Source: Cupriavidus necator N-1
Lineage (GTDB): Bacteria; Pseudomonadota; Gammaproteobacteria; Burkholderiales; Burkholderiaceae
Direction: 5' to 3'
Assembly: GCF_000219215.1 (NCBI RefSeq)
Contig: NC_015727.1
Coordinates: 1,426,001 to 1,490,000 of the forward strand
DNA: 64,000 bases
Positions 47,717 to 56,527 of the stretch are shown here, in pieces. The position numbers and the translations under genes were made by a program. Below the pieces are notes generated by a model. It saw only the letters and a program-made list of their open reading frames with translations. It was not told the DNA's origin and made no database searches. Positions within the stretch are counted from its first letter, which is position 1, and the number at the start of each line of letters is the position of its first letter.

Positions 47717-48490
47717 ATGTGGAAGAATACGGAACTCATGAAGGATTCCGGTGCGCGCACGCGCTGCTTGCCTCACGCAACGAGGCCGATCATTTTCCCC
47801 AGGACACCTGTGCATCAGAACCACGCCTCGCCGCCGGTTGCCATGCTGGATCCGCACAGGCTGTTGGCGTGCGAGCATTGCGGCGCGCTCCATACGCGCG
47901 CGGCGCTGAAGCACGACGAACGTGCCACGTGCCTGCGCTGCGGCGGCGCGCTCTATCGCGACAGTTCGCGAGCCTATCGCCGCTTGCTGCCGCTCGTGGT
48001 GACTGCCTTGATCCTGCTTTTTATTTCCAACGCGTACCCCATTGTCGCCATGGACCTCAAGGGTTCGCGCATGGAGACCACGCTATGGAGCGCGGTACAG
48101 GCACTCTACGCGGACGACATGGCGCCGGTGGCGATGCTCGTGTTCGCCACGACCATCCTGTTTCCGCTGGCCGAGTTGCTGATGATGTGCTATTTGCTCG
48201 TGCCGATGGCGCGGCAGCGCACGCCACCCGGGTTCGATCGCATCTTGCGCGGCATTTGCCGCACGCGGCCCTGGGGCATGATCGAAGTGTTCATGATCGG
48301 CGTGCTGGTTACGCTGGTGAAGCTGTCGACCGTAGCGCAGGTGGTGCCTGGCGTCGCGCTCTGGTCGTTCGCTGCCCTGGTGGTCGTACTCGCCGTCATC
48401 CTGTCGTTCGACCCGCGTGAACTCTGGCACCACCTCGATGCGCACGATGCAGATGACGTACCGGCCCGCTCGCTGGATGCCGCGCCGTGA
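47717..48490 (+). CDS. pqiA: paraquat-inducible protein A-like, first copy
   Basis: Up to 257 residues. The ATG at 47717 abuts the operator; ATG at 47738 or 47843 (MLDPHRLLACEHCG) may be the true start, the last placing the zinc ribbon at the usual distance. Zinc ribbon CEHC...CLRC, then four membrane segments, for example LLPLVVTALILLFISNAYPIVAMDL and WGMIEVFMIGVLVTLVKLSTVA. PqiA is the inner-membrane partner of the PqiB tunnel in phospholipid transport across the envelope. Overlaps the next gene by four bases. Confidence 0.85.
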   Translation: MWKNTELMKDSGARTRCLPHATRPIIFPRTPVHQNHASPPVAMLDPHRLLACEHCGALHTRAALKHDERATCLRCGGALYRDSSRAYRRLLPLVVTALILLFISNAYPIVAMDLKGSRMETTLWSAVQALYADDMAPVAMLVFATTILFPLAELLMMCYLLVPMARQRTPPGFDRILRGICRTRPWGMIEVFMIGVLVTLVKLSTVAQVVPGVALWSFAALVVVLAVILSFDPRELWHHLDAHDADDVPARSLDAAP

Positions 48491-49161
48491 CCGCGCTTTA
48501 CTCGCCCCACCCCACCGCGACCTCGCGCGGACTGCTGTCGTGCCACACCTGCGACCGGCTCAGTCCGATGACGCTCGAGGCCGAACCGTGTCCGCGCTGC
48601 GGCACCGTACTGCATCATCGCAAGCCGGCCAGCCTGGCGCGCGCCTGGGCCTTCCTGCTGGCCGCCTACCTGCTGTATATCCCGGCCAATCTGCTGCCGA
48701 TCATGGTGACGCAGTCAATTTTCGGCACGCAGCGCGACACCATCCTGTCCGGCGTGATCTATCTGTGGTTGTCCGGCTCATACATGCTGGCAATCGTGGT
48801 GCTGATCGCCAGCATCGTCGTCCCGTTGCTGAAGATGATGATCCTGACCTTGCTGCTGCTATCGGCGCGCCGCGGATCGACCTGGCGCATTCGCGAGCAG
48901 ACCAGGCTCTACACCCTGGTCGAAGTCATCGGCCGGTGGTCCATGCTCGATATCTTCGTGGTGGCACTGCTGGCATCGCTGGTGCGTGCCGGGGCGCTGG
49001 CCACGATTACGGCCGGTGCCGGAGCTCTGGCTTTTGCCTCGGTTGTCGTACTGACCATGCTCGCGTCACTGAGCTTTGATCCCCGTCTGCTGTGGGATGC
49101 GCTCGAGACCTCCCCCTCCCCCATCGAATTTCTGCACGCCAATAATGCCCGAACACGTTAA
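48487..49161 (+). CDS. pqiA: paraquat-inducible protein A-like, second copy
   Basis: 224 residues from a GTG that overlaps the previous stop. Zinc ribbon CHTC...CPRC, then four membrane segments (AWAFLLAAYLLYIPANLLPIMV, YMLAIVVLIASIVVPLLKMMILTLLLL, MLDIFVVALLASLVRAGAL). E. coli PqiA carries two such halves in one chain; here they are separate genes in the same order. Overlaps pqiB by 17 bases. Confidence 0.88.
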   Translation: MTALYSPHPTATSRGLLSCHTCDRLSPMTLEAEPCPRCGTVLHHRKPASLARAWAFLLAAYLLYIPANLLPIMVTQSIFGTQRDTILSGVIYLWLSGSYMLAIVVLIASIVVPLLKMMILTLLLLSARRGSTWRIREQTRLYTLVEVIGRWSMLDIFVVALLASLVRAGALATITAGAGALAFASVVVLTMLASLSFDPRLLWDALETSPSPIEFLHANNARTR

Positions 49162-50776
49162 CCATCCTCCTCCCAACGACATACCGCAGCCAGGACGCAA
49201 GCCCCGCGCGCGCTGGCTACCGTCCCTTGTCTGGGTAATCCCGATCGTTGCCGCGGTGGTCGGGCTCTCGCTGCTGGTCAGCACGCTTGCGTCGCGCGGG
49301 CCCGAGATCACTGTCACCTTCCGCACTGCCGAAGGCCTGACGCCAGGCAAGACTGCCGTGCGCTACAAGGATGTCGATATCGGACTGGTCAAGACAGCAC
49401 GGCTGGCAGCGGACCGTTCGCATGTGATCGCGACGATTGCGCTGACCAAGGACGCCAAGAACTTCGCCGTGGCCGACACACGGTTCTGGGTGGTACGGCC
49501 CCGCTTTGCCATCAGTGGCGTGTCGGGACTGGAAACACTGCTATCGGGCGCATATATCGGCGTGGATGCCGGCAAGTCGGGCGAGACCACGCACAGCTTC
49601 ACCGGGCTCGAAAATCCGCCGGTCATCACCACCGACGCCTCCGGCAGGCAGTTCGTGCTGCGTGCGCAGGACCTGGGCTCGCTCGACATCGGCTCACCGG
49701 TCTACTATCGTCGCGTGCGGGTCGGCCATGTGGTGGCGTACCAGCTCGAACCGAACGGCCGCGACATCACGCTGCGGGTCTTCGTCGACAAGCCCTATGA
49801 CAAGCTCGTTTCCGCCGATACGCGCTTCTGGCACGCCAGCGGCGTCGACCTAAAGCTGGACGCGAACGGGCTGAAGTTGTCCACGCAGTCGCTGGCCAGC
49901 GTGATGCTTGGCGGCGTAGCCTTCCAGGCCCCGGACCACTTGACCGCGCATGCCGCGGCCGCTGAGAACACCGAGTACCTGCTGGCAGCGGACCAGTCCG
50001 AAGCCATGAAGGAGCCGGACGAGCTCGCCCCCGCACTGGCAGTGCTGAACTTCGATCAGTCCGTGCGCGGGCTGTCGCCCGGTGCGCCGGTCGATTTCCG
50101 CGGCGTGACCGTCGGGCAGGTACGCTCGATCGGTATCGAATACCAGCGTGACAAGAAGGCCTTCCGCATGCCCGTGGTGGTGGAACTCTATCCGTCTCGC
50201 ATGGGTCTGCGCGAGAACGACGTGGCTGACGACACGCGCAAGCGCGCCATCGTGCATAGCCTGGTACAGCGCGGCATGCGTGCGCAGTTGCGCACCGGCA
50301 ACCTGCTCACCGGCCAGATGTATGTGGCACTCGACTTCTTTCCGAAAGTGTCCGCGCCGGTTGATCTGGACCTGAACGCGTCCGTGCCTGAGCTTCCCAC
50401 CACACCGGGCACCTTCGACGAGCTGCAGGCCAAGCTTGGCGACATCGTCACCAAGATCGGCAAGGTGCCGTTCGACCAGATCGGGCAGGATGCGCGCACG
50501 GCGCTAGTGTCGATGAACAAGATGCTCGTCAATGCGGACAAGCTCGTGGCCCAGGTCAATGGCGATGTGGCACCACAGGTGGTCGCCGCGCTGCAGGATA
50601 TGCGCCGCACGCTCGCCACGGCCAATGGCGCGCTGGCGCCCGACGCCTCGCTGCAACAGGATACGCGCCGGATGATGCAGGAACTCACGCAAACAGCCGT
50701 CTCGCTGCGCATGCTCACCGATTATCTCGAGCGGCATCCCGAAGCGCTCCTGCAAGGCAAGAGGGAAGAGAAATGA
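49145..50776 (+). CDS. pqiB: PqiB, MlaD-domain envelope tunnel protein
   Basis: 543 residues from ATG at 49145. One N-terminal membrane anchor (LPSLVWVIPIVAAVVGLSLLVSTLA) is followed by three MCE/MlaD domains: ITVTFRTAEGLTPGKTAVRYKDVDIGLV, SGRQFVLRAQDLGSLDIGSPVYYRRVRVGHVV and LNFDQSVRGLSPGAPVDFRGVTVGQVRSI. The end is helical. In E. coli PqiB forms a hexameric tube across the periplasm that carries lipids between membranes. Confidence 0.93.
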   Translation: MPEHVNHPPPNDIPQPGRKPRARWLPSLVWVIPIVAAVVGLSLLVSTLASRGPEITVTFRTAEGLTPGKTAVRYKDVDIGLVKTARLAADRSHVIATIALTKDAKNFAVADTRFWVVRPRFAISGVSGLETLLSGAYIGVDAGKSGETTHSFTGLENPPVITTDASGRQFVLRAQDLGSLDIGSPVYYRRVRVGHVVAYQLEPNGRDITLRVFVDKPYDKLVSADTRFWHASGVDLKLDANGLKLSTQSLASVMLGGVAFQAPDHLTAHAAAAENTEYLLAADQSEAMKEPDELAPALAVLNFDQSVRGLSPGAPVDFRGVTVGQVRSIGIEYQRDKKAFRMPVVVELYPSRMGLRENDVADDTRKRAIVHSLVQRGMRAQLRTGNLLTGQMYVALDFFPKVSAPVDLDLNASVPELPTTPGTFDELQAKLGDIVTKIGKVPFDQIGQDARTALVSMNKMLVNADKLVAQVNGDVAPQVVAALQDMRRTLATANGALAPDASLQQDTRRMMQELTQTAVSLRMLTDYLERHPEALLQGKREEK

Positions 50777-51378
50777 TGAAACGTCTGACGATGCTTGTTG
50801 CGCTGGCCGCCGCCACGACCCTGATGAACGGCTGCGCGTCGCCCGAGGCACGCTACTACACGCTGGCGGCCAGTCGCTCCGACGCCGCGCCGCCCGCGAC
50901 CGCGCGAGCCAGCCGTAGCGGCGACCCGTTATGGATCGAAGTCACGCCGGTGCGCGTGCCGGAGCGCCTGAACCGCATTCAGCTGGTGGTGCGTGACGGC
51001 AACGGCGGTGGCCTCAAGCTGTCCGACACTTCGCGCTGGACCTCACCATTCCCCAACGAACTGCGCGATGCGCTGTCGCAGCAACTGCAGGCGTGCCTCG
51101 ATACGGTGGATGTCTACCAGCGCGGCCTGTCGGCGACGCAGCGGGCATTTCGCGTGACGACCGATGTGATAGCCCTCGACGCCGACGTGGGCAAGCGGGC
51201 AGCGGCGACCATCGCCTGGACCGTGCGGCGGCTGCCGGACGGCAAGGTCCTGAGCGGCCGCACCGAAACGGAGGTGCCCGCGCCCGGGCCGGTGGAGGGC
51301 GTGGTGAAGGCGTACCGGGAGATCCTCGCGGCAACCGCGGCCGATATAGCGGTTGGCGTGCAAGCGCTTAACCGCTAG
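50773..51378 (+). CDS. pqiC: PqiC, outer-membrane lipoprotein of the Pqi system
   Basis: 201 residues, ATG overlapping the pqiB stop. Lipobox at LAAATTLMNGCAS; ABC_trans_aux/DUF330 domain with EARYYTLAAS, IEVTPVRVPERLNRIQLVVRDG and RWTSPFPNELRDALSQQLQACL. It anchors PqiB to the outer membrane. Completes the operon pqiA-pqiA-pqiB-pqiC. Confidence 0.9.
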   Translation: MMKRLTMLVALAAATTLMNGCASPEARYYTLAASRSDAAPPATARASRSGDPLWIEVTPVRVPERLNRIQLVVRDGNGGGLKLSDTSRWTSPFPNELRDALSQQLQACLDTVDVYQRGLSATQRAFRVTTDVIALDADVGKRAAATIAWTVRRLPDGKVLSGRTETEVPAPGPVEGVVKAYREILAATAADIAVGVQALNR

Positions 51379-51521
51379 ACGTGAAACGCTCCGCACCCGC
51401 TGCCACCGCGCCACATCTCGACGCTACCGGCTCCAGCCGGCCGACGGTAGACGCCTGCCAGCTGATAGGCCGCCCGTTCTTCTGGTGCATACTCCAATGT
51501 TCTGGATATCAGGCAACTGGA

Positions 51522-52340
51522 ATGACGGACGAACGGACTACGGGGATTGAGCGGGCGGAGCTGTCCGCTGAACGGGGTGTTGCGCAATATCAGCGGCTGG
51601 CTTCGTTGCTGAGGTACCGGATCGCAAAGGGCGAATATCCGCTCGGCATGCTGCTGCCGCCGATCACGCAGCTCGCGGCTGACCTCGGCGTGGCCGTCGT
51701 CAGCGTCCGGCAGGCGTATGAGCTGCTTTCTAAGGAAGGGCTGATTCGTAGCCAGCGGGGTGTCGGCACCCACGTGGCTGCCCTGCCCGCCGCCACGGGC
51801 GACATCGAACTGGCGATCAACGATCCGTTCGCCGCACCTGCGGCGCTCGCCTTTGAGGTACTCGAAGTCCGGCGCCGCACCGGGGTGCCGCAGGAACTGC
51901 TCGGACCGGGCGACCAGTCGGACGGCGAATACGTCTGTGTCCGCAAGCTGCACACCTATTCCGGCGAGCCGTTCTGCTACGCAGAGATCTATGTGTTGGC
52001 CCCGGTCTTCGACGCCTTGCCCAAGGACACCGCCAGGAAGAAAAAGCTTCTCGCCGCGGTGCTCGATGAACTGGGCTCGCGCAGCAAACGTGTGCGACAA
52101 CGCATGACCGTGATGCCGGCGGATTTTCCTCTGTGCGACATGCTGAAGATCCCGTTCGCCTCACCCGTCGCCAAGATGTCGCGGCGTCTTCTGGATGGCA
52201 AAGGCAGCGTGCTGTACGCAGGCGTCACTTGGTATCGGGGTGACCGCTACGTCTCCGAAATCGAGATCCCGGCGTCCGCATTGAAGGCGGTGCCCGCCAT
52301 CACCGAACCCCAGCGGCGAGCGGCGAGCGAGCACAAATGA
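51522..52340 (+). CDS. GntR-family regulator with UTRA domain, first of two
   Basis: 272 residues from ATG at 51522. Winged helix QYQRLASLLRYRIAKGEYPLGMLLPPITQLAADLGVAVVSVRQAYELLSKEGLIRSQRGVGTHV, followed by a UTRA effector domain (YVCVRKLHTYSGEPFCYAEIYVLAPVF, YAGVTWYRGDRYVSEIEIP). It opens the catabolic cluster and reads the same way. A palindrome 64 bp after its stop is a probable operator for it or for its relative at 58321. Confidence 0.9.
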   Translation: MTDERTTGIERAELSAERGVAQYQRLASLLRYRIAKGEYPLGMLLPPITQLAADLGVAVVSVRQAYELLSKEGLIRSQRGVGTHVAALPAATGDIELAINDPFAAPAALAFEVLEVRRRTGVPQELLGPGDQSDGEYVCVRKLHTYSGEPFCYAEIYVLAPVFDALPKDTARKKKLLAAVLDELGSRSKRVRQRMTVMPADFPLCDMLKIPFASPVAKMSRRLLDGKGSVLYAGVTWYRGDRYVSEIEIPASALKAVPAITEPQRRAASEHK

Positions 52341-52403
52341 AGCGATAGGTCCTTGATCCGGTCCCTAGGGTAAACAAGGGGCAGAAAAAACCTTCCTCAG
52401 CCT

Positions 52404-52429
52404 CTAAACTTCTAACATTAGAACTTTAG
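52404..52429. promoter_or_regulatory. candidate GntR operator before the catabolic operon
   Basis: Two symmetrical arms, CTAAA-C-TTCTAA and TTAGAA-C-TTTAG, around a CA centre. The arms are perfect inverted repeats apart from the single spacer base in each. It lies 187 bp before the cupin ATG and 64 bp after the GntR gene. Confidence 0.65.
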
Positions 52430-52615
52430 GAGTATCCAGTGACATGCGGCCGGGCAGAGGTTAGCCAGGCTTCACCGTCGCGCTGGACGCTGCTATTCCT
52501 CGGCGCATTGCCGCCACAGCTCTGAGTTTCCCGCCGGACCGGCGTGACTCTTCCGTCTCATCAAAGGGCGGCTTCCTTCCACTGTTTCACATCCTCTGAC
52601 AAACGGAGACAACTC

Positions 52616-53164
52616 ATGAATGCAAGAATTCTCGAGCAGCCCACCACGTCCACCGGCGCCAAGCTGCCGCTGCCCGCCCTGCCGCAAGACAAGCTGCTGA
52701 CCGTCAACATCGAGCAGATCCCGCTGATCAAGGACGTCTTTCCGGGCATCCACATCAAGCCGCTGCGCCTGGACCCGGAGCGCGGCGAGTGGGTCTTCAT
52801 GGCTATCGTGGAACCCGGTTGTTCCCTGCCGATCCACTACCACACCGGGACGGCGCAGGTGTGGACGATTCAGGGCTGCTGGAAGTATCGCGAGTACCCC
52901 GACCAGCCGCAGACGGCCGGCTCCTACCTGTACGAACCCGGCGGCTCGGTGCACACCTTCTATACCCCCGAGGACAACACCGAGGACACGATCACCATCG
53001 CCTGGATCGAAGGCGCGCAAGTGAGCTTCAACGAGGACGGCACCTTCCACTCGCTCAATGACGCGCTCTCGATCCAGTACGCACTCCACACGCTCGCGGC
53101 GGCGCGCGGCATCGGACCGATGCCCTACGTCCGCGGCAACGGCTCCGACGTTACTGAGGAATAA
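52616..53164 (+). CDS. cupin protein, 2,4'-dihydroxyacetophenone dioxygenase-like
   Basis: 182 residues from ATG at 52616 with ACGGAGA upstream. A single cupin barrel with the metal-binding set in LPIHYHTGTAQVWTIQGCWKYREY (His-x-His and Glu replaced by Gln) and a late His in EPGGSVHTFYTPEDN. The overall sequence resembles 2,4'-dihydroxyacetophenone dioxygenase and related C-C cleaving cupins, which split an aryl-ketone side chain with O2. First gene after the operator. The exact reaction is inferred. Confidence 0.7.
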   Translation: MNARILEQPTTSTGAKLPLPALPQDKLLTVNIEQIPLIKDVFPGIHIKPLRLDPERGEWVFMAIVEPGCSLPIHYHTGTAQVWTIQGCWKYREYPDQPQTAGSYLYEPGGSVHTFYTPEDNTEDTITIAWIEGAQVSFNEDGTFHSLNDALSIQYALHTLAAARGIGPMPYVRGNGSDVTEE

Positions 53165-53304
53165 AAAGGCGACTTTCCACCATGGCAGGCCGCTCGTCGG
53201 CCTGCGCGGTGCCGTTCCTCTGCTCCTTTGGAGACCAGCGTGTACGACACCGATCAGATCAATTTGTGACGATCCATCAATCCGCGCGATTGAGCGAGTG
53301 CAAC

Positions 53305-54411
53305 ATGAGAATGATCAAAGCCCACAGGATGCCGATACTGCCAATGCTGATTTGGCTTGTGTTGCTGGCGACACCGCTGGCCGCAAGAGCCTGGGAGCGC
53401 GGCAAGGTTGAGACATTCGCCACCTTGCCCGCGGGTGAGGCGCATCCCGAGGGGATCACCGTGGACCGCGAGGGCAACGTCTACGTCGTCACGGTGGCGG
53501 TGGAAAAACCCAGGACGAGCGAGGGCGCGCTGCTTGTGTTCGACCCGCAGGGCAAGCACCTGCGCACTGTCACCATCAAGGGCTCGAGCCGATTGTTGCT
53601 TGACCTCGGCTTCCATCCCCGGACGGGCCAGTTGCTCGTCGTCGACTACCTGGGCGCGAAGGTCCTGAGCGTCGATCCCAGGACGGGTGCCTCGACCGTA
53701 TTCATGACGGTCAGCGGCAAGAACCCCGGCCTCGACGGGATGACGTTCGACCCCGCCGGAAACGTCTACGTGACCGACGCCCACCAGGGCATCATCTGGA
53801 AAGTCGGACCCGCCGGCGGCGAAGCGTCGGCATGGGTCACCAGCGCGCTGCTGAAGCCCACGCGGATACCACCGACCATCGGCGCCAATGGCTTGTCGTT
53901 CAACAACAAGAAGACGGCCTTGTTCGTCGCCAATACGGCGAACGACACCATCGTCAAGATACCGGTGACCGGGTCGACGCTCGAGCCCGGCACGCCTGAA
54001 GTCTTCGTCAACCGGATCGGCGGCGGACCCGACGGCCTGATCATCGACGAGCACGACAACCTCTGGATCGCGTGCAACCAGTCTAACGAGATTCTAGTGC
54101 TCGAGCCGACGCAGGGGCAGGTGATTGCCAAGCTCGGCGACTTCGGCGGCATCGATCGCAAGGGGGCGCCCATCGGCTTCCTCTGGTCGAACAGCCTCGT
54201 CTTCCATGGCGGCGACGTTCTTGTCACCAACCTCTCGCTCGATGTCGAGACTTCCCTTGCGCAACTCAGCGACGAGCTCGGCCTGGCGCATCTCAAGGAC
54301 AAGAATCTGCGCACCATCGATGGGCCATGGGCGCAGCGGGTGAAGCTCCACACCGTCTCGAAAATCAAGAAGCGGATACCAGGGCTGGCCAGGCCGGAGG
54401 TCGACCGATGA
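53305..54411 (+). CDS. secreted SMP-30/gluconolactonase-like beta-propeller
   Basis: 368 residues from ATG at 53305. Signal peptide PMLIWLVLLATPLAARA, so periplasmic. Repeated propeller strands: HPEGITVDREGNVYVVTV, LDGMTFDPAGNVYVTDAHQGIIWKV, GPDGLIIDEHDNLWIACNQSNEILVLEP. This family includes calcium-dependent lactonases and ester hydrolases. In this cluster it may open a lactone or act on the substrate before uptake. Confidence 0.8.
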   Translation: MRMIKAHRMPILPMLIWLVLLATPLAARAWERGKVETFATLPAGEAHPEGITVDREGNVYVVTVAVEKPRTSEGALLVFDPQGKHLRTVTIKGSSRLLLDLGFHPRTGQLLVVDYLGAKVLSVDPRTGASTVFMTVSGKNPGLDGMTFDPAGNVYVTDAHQGIIWKVGPAGGEASAWVTSALLKPTRIPPTIGANGLSFNNKKTALFVANTANDTIVKIPVTGSTLEPGTPEVFVNRIGGGPDGLIIDEHDNLWIACNQSNEILVLEPTQGQVIAKLGDFGGIDRKGAPIGFLWSNSLVFHGGDVLVTNLSLDVETSLAQLSDELGLAHLKDKNLRTIDGPWAQRVKLHTVSKIKKRIPGLARPEVDR

Positions 54412-54509
54412 TCGATGTGTTGTTGCAAGCGCGATGTGGCGGCCAAGCGGCAGGCAACGGTGGCCTCCCGGCCAGCCGTCATACATTGCCCCACCGAGAT
54501 GAAAGGGAT

Positions 54510-55763
54510 ATGAAGAAAGACCAGACAACGGGGCCGCTGGCCGGCGTGAAAGTCGTTGACATCACGTCAGTATTCATGGGGCCCTCTGCCACGCAGATGC
54601 TGGCTGACCTTGGCGCCGATGTAATCAAGGTCGAGGCGCCGGGCGGAGACAGTACGCGCGGCATAGGTCCCTGCGGCGATGAAAAGCTGGGGCCGCTCTT
54701 CCTTGGCCTGAACCGCAACAAGCGCAGCATCGTGCTCGACCTGAAAGCGCCCGAGGGGCGGGAGGCCCTGCTTTGCCTGGTACGGGATGCCGACGTGCTG
54801 GCCTACAACGTGCGCCCGCAGGCCATGCAGCGGCTGGGGCTGGACTATGAATCGCTCGCGGCCATCAATCCGCGCCTGGTCTATGTCGGCATGTTCGGCT
54901 TTTCGCAGCGCGGACGCTACGCGCCCCAGGCTGCCTTCGATGATCTGATCCAGGCCGCAACCGGCCTGCCGCTGGCCGTTTCGCTGGGCAGTGGCGACAG
55001 TCCGCGATACCTGCCAATCACCATCGCCGATCGCTCGGTGGGACTCTATGCTTTCGGCGTGATCTGTGCCGCCCTGTATGCGCGCATGAGCACCGGCAAA
55101 GGCCAGCGCGTTGATGTCCCCATGTTCGAGACCATGGTTCCCTATGTGATGGGAGACCACCTGTATGGCGAGACCTTCGTCCCGCCCAAGGGCGGCTTCG
55201 GCTATCCGCGCCTGCTCTCGCCCGAGCGGCGACCGTACCAGACCAAGGACGGACATGTCTGCTGCCTGATCTATCACGATCATCATTGGCGGGCCTTCCT
55301 CGAGGTCATTGGCAAGCCGGAGGTGTACGACACCGATCCGCGCTACGCCAACATCAACACCCGCACCGCCAACATCACCGAGCTGTATGCCATGGTCAGC
55401 GACGAAATGGCCAAGCGCACCACCGAGGAATGGCGCACCCTGCTCAAGGACGCCGATGTTCCGGTCTTTCCGATGCACACATTCGAGTCGCTGCTGGACG
55501 ATCCCCATTTGCAGGACATCGGTTTCTTCAGCGAATCGGACCACCCGGCCGTCGGGCGTATCCGGGAGATGGCGGTGCCCAGCGAATGGCATGGCACCCC
55601 ACCGACCAGCCGCCGCCATGCACCAAGCCTGGGTGAGCACAGCCGCGAGGTACTGCGTGAGGCCGGCTACGACGACGACGCCATCGATACGCTGTTCGCG
55701 TCTGGCATCTCCAGGGATGGGTCACAAGTGCAACGCACCGAAGGAGAAACTCCGCATGAATGA
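54510..55763 (+). CDS. CaiB/BaiF-type CoA-transferase (family III)
   Basis: 417 residues from ATG at 54510 after GAAAGGG. N-terminus LAGVKVVDITSVFMGPSATQMLADLGADVIKVEAPGGDSTRGIGP and FLGLNRNKRSIVLDLKAPEG are diagnostic; the catalytic Asp is in QAAFDDLIQAATGLP. It would transfer CoA from an acyl-CoA to a pathway acid in the cytoplasm, preparing it for the hydratase next door. Stop overlaps the hydratase start by eight bases. Confidence 0.92.
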   Translation: MKKDQTTGPLAGVKVVDITSVFMGPSATQMLADLGADVIKVEAPGGDSTRGIGPCGDEKLGPLFLGLNRNKRSIVLDLKAPEGREALLCLVRDADVLAYNVRPQAMQRLGLDYESLAAINPRLVYVGMFGFSQRGRYAPQAAFDDLIQAATGLPLAVSLGSGDSPRYLPITIADRSVGLYAFGVICAALYARMSTGKGQRVDVPMFETMVPYVMGDHLYGETFVPPKGGFGYPRLLSPERRPYQTKDGHVCCLIYHDHHWRAFLEVIGKPEVYDTDPRYANINTRTANITELYAMVSDEMAKRTTEEWRTLLKDADVPVFPMHTFESLLDDPHLQDIGFFSESDHPAVGRIREMAVPSEWHGTPPTSRRHAPSLGEHSREVLREAGYDDDAIDTLFASGISRDGSQVQRTEGETPHE

Positions 55764-56523
55764 TGAACTGCTGAGCGAGGTCCGGGACGCAGCACTCTAC
55801 CTGACCATCAACCGGCCGGAGCGCCGCAATGCCATCACGCCGGGGGTGCTGGAGGGACTTCGCGACGGCATCCTGCGCGCCAATCGCGACGCCGACATCC
55901 GCGCTGTGGTCATTACCGGAATGGGCGAGCAGGCGTTTTGCGCCGGCGCCGATCTGCAGACCGGCAAATCCTTTGCCTTCGATTACGCCGAGCCCTACCT
56001 GGGGATGGCGGACCTTTTCCGCTGCGCCAGGCAGTCGACGGTGCCGCTGATCGCCCGTGTCAATGGCGCCTGCATGGCGGGCGGCATGGGGCTGATGGCG
56101 ATGTGCGATCTGGCGATAGCCAGCGAAGGTGCCCGCTTCGGCCTGCCGGAGGTCAAGCTGGGCTTGTTCCCGGCGCAGGTGCTGAGCGTGCTGCAGCACC
56201 TGGTGCCGCGTCGCACGCTCACCGAATTGTGCCTGTGCGGCGAGCCACTGTCCGCGCGGGAAGCGCTGACCGCGGGGCTCATCAACGATGTCAGCGACGA
56301 TCTCGACGCCAGGCTGGACCTGCTGCTGACCCGCCTGCGGAACAATTCGCCCGCCGCCATCCGTCGGGGGCTGTACACGCTCAAGCATATGGAAACCATG
56401 TCGTTCGAGCAGTCCATGGCGTTCACGGAAAGCCAGATCGGGCTGTTTGCACTGACCGAGGACGCGCGCGAAGGCCAGCTGGCATTCCGCGAGAAGCGCC
56501 AGCCCGAGTGGACTGGCAGATAG
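55756..56523 (+). CDS. enoyl-CoA hydratase/isomerase family protein
   Basis: 255 residues from ATG at 55756 after AAGGAG. Crotonase fold: AALYLTINRPERRNAITPGVLEGL, VVITGMGEQAFCAGADLQTG (oxyanion-hole loop), and LIARVNGACMAGGMGLMAMCDLAIASEGARFGLPEVKLGLFPAQ, where the second oxyanion Gly is present; the usual Glu pair is only partly conserved (LPEVKLG). Works on a CoA ester, probably the product of the CoA-transferase just upstream. Confidence 0.92.
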   Translation: MNDELLSEVRDAALYLTINRPERRNAITPGVLEGLRDGILRANRDADIRAVVITGMGEQAFCAGADLQTGKSFAFDYAEPYLGMADLFRCARQSTVPLIARVNGACMAGGMGLMAMCDLAIASEGARFGLPEVKLGLFPAQVLSVLQHLVPRRTLTELCLCGEPLSAREALTAGLINDVSDDLDARLDLLLTRLRNNSPAAIRRGLYTLKHMETMSFEQSMAFTESQIGLFALTEDAREGQLAFREKRQPEWTGR

Positions 56524-56527
56524 GGAG

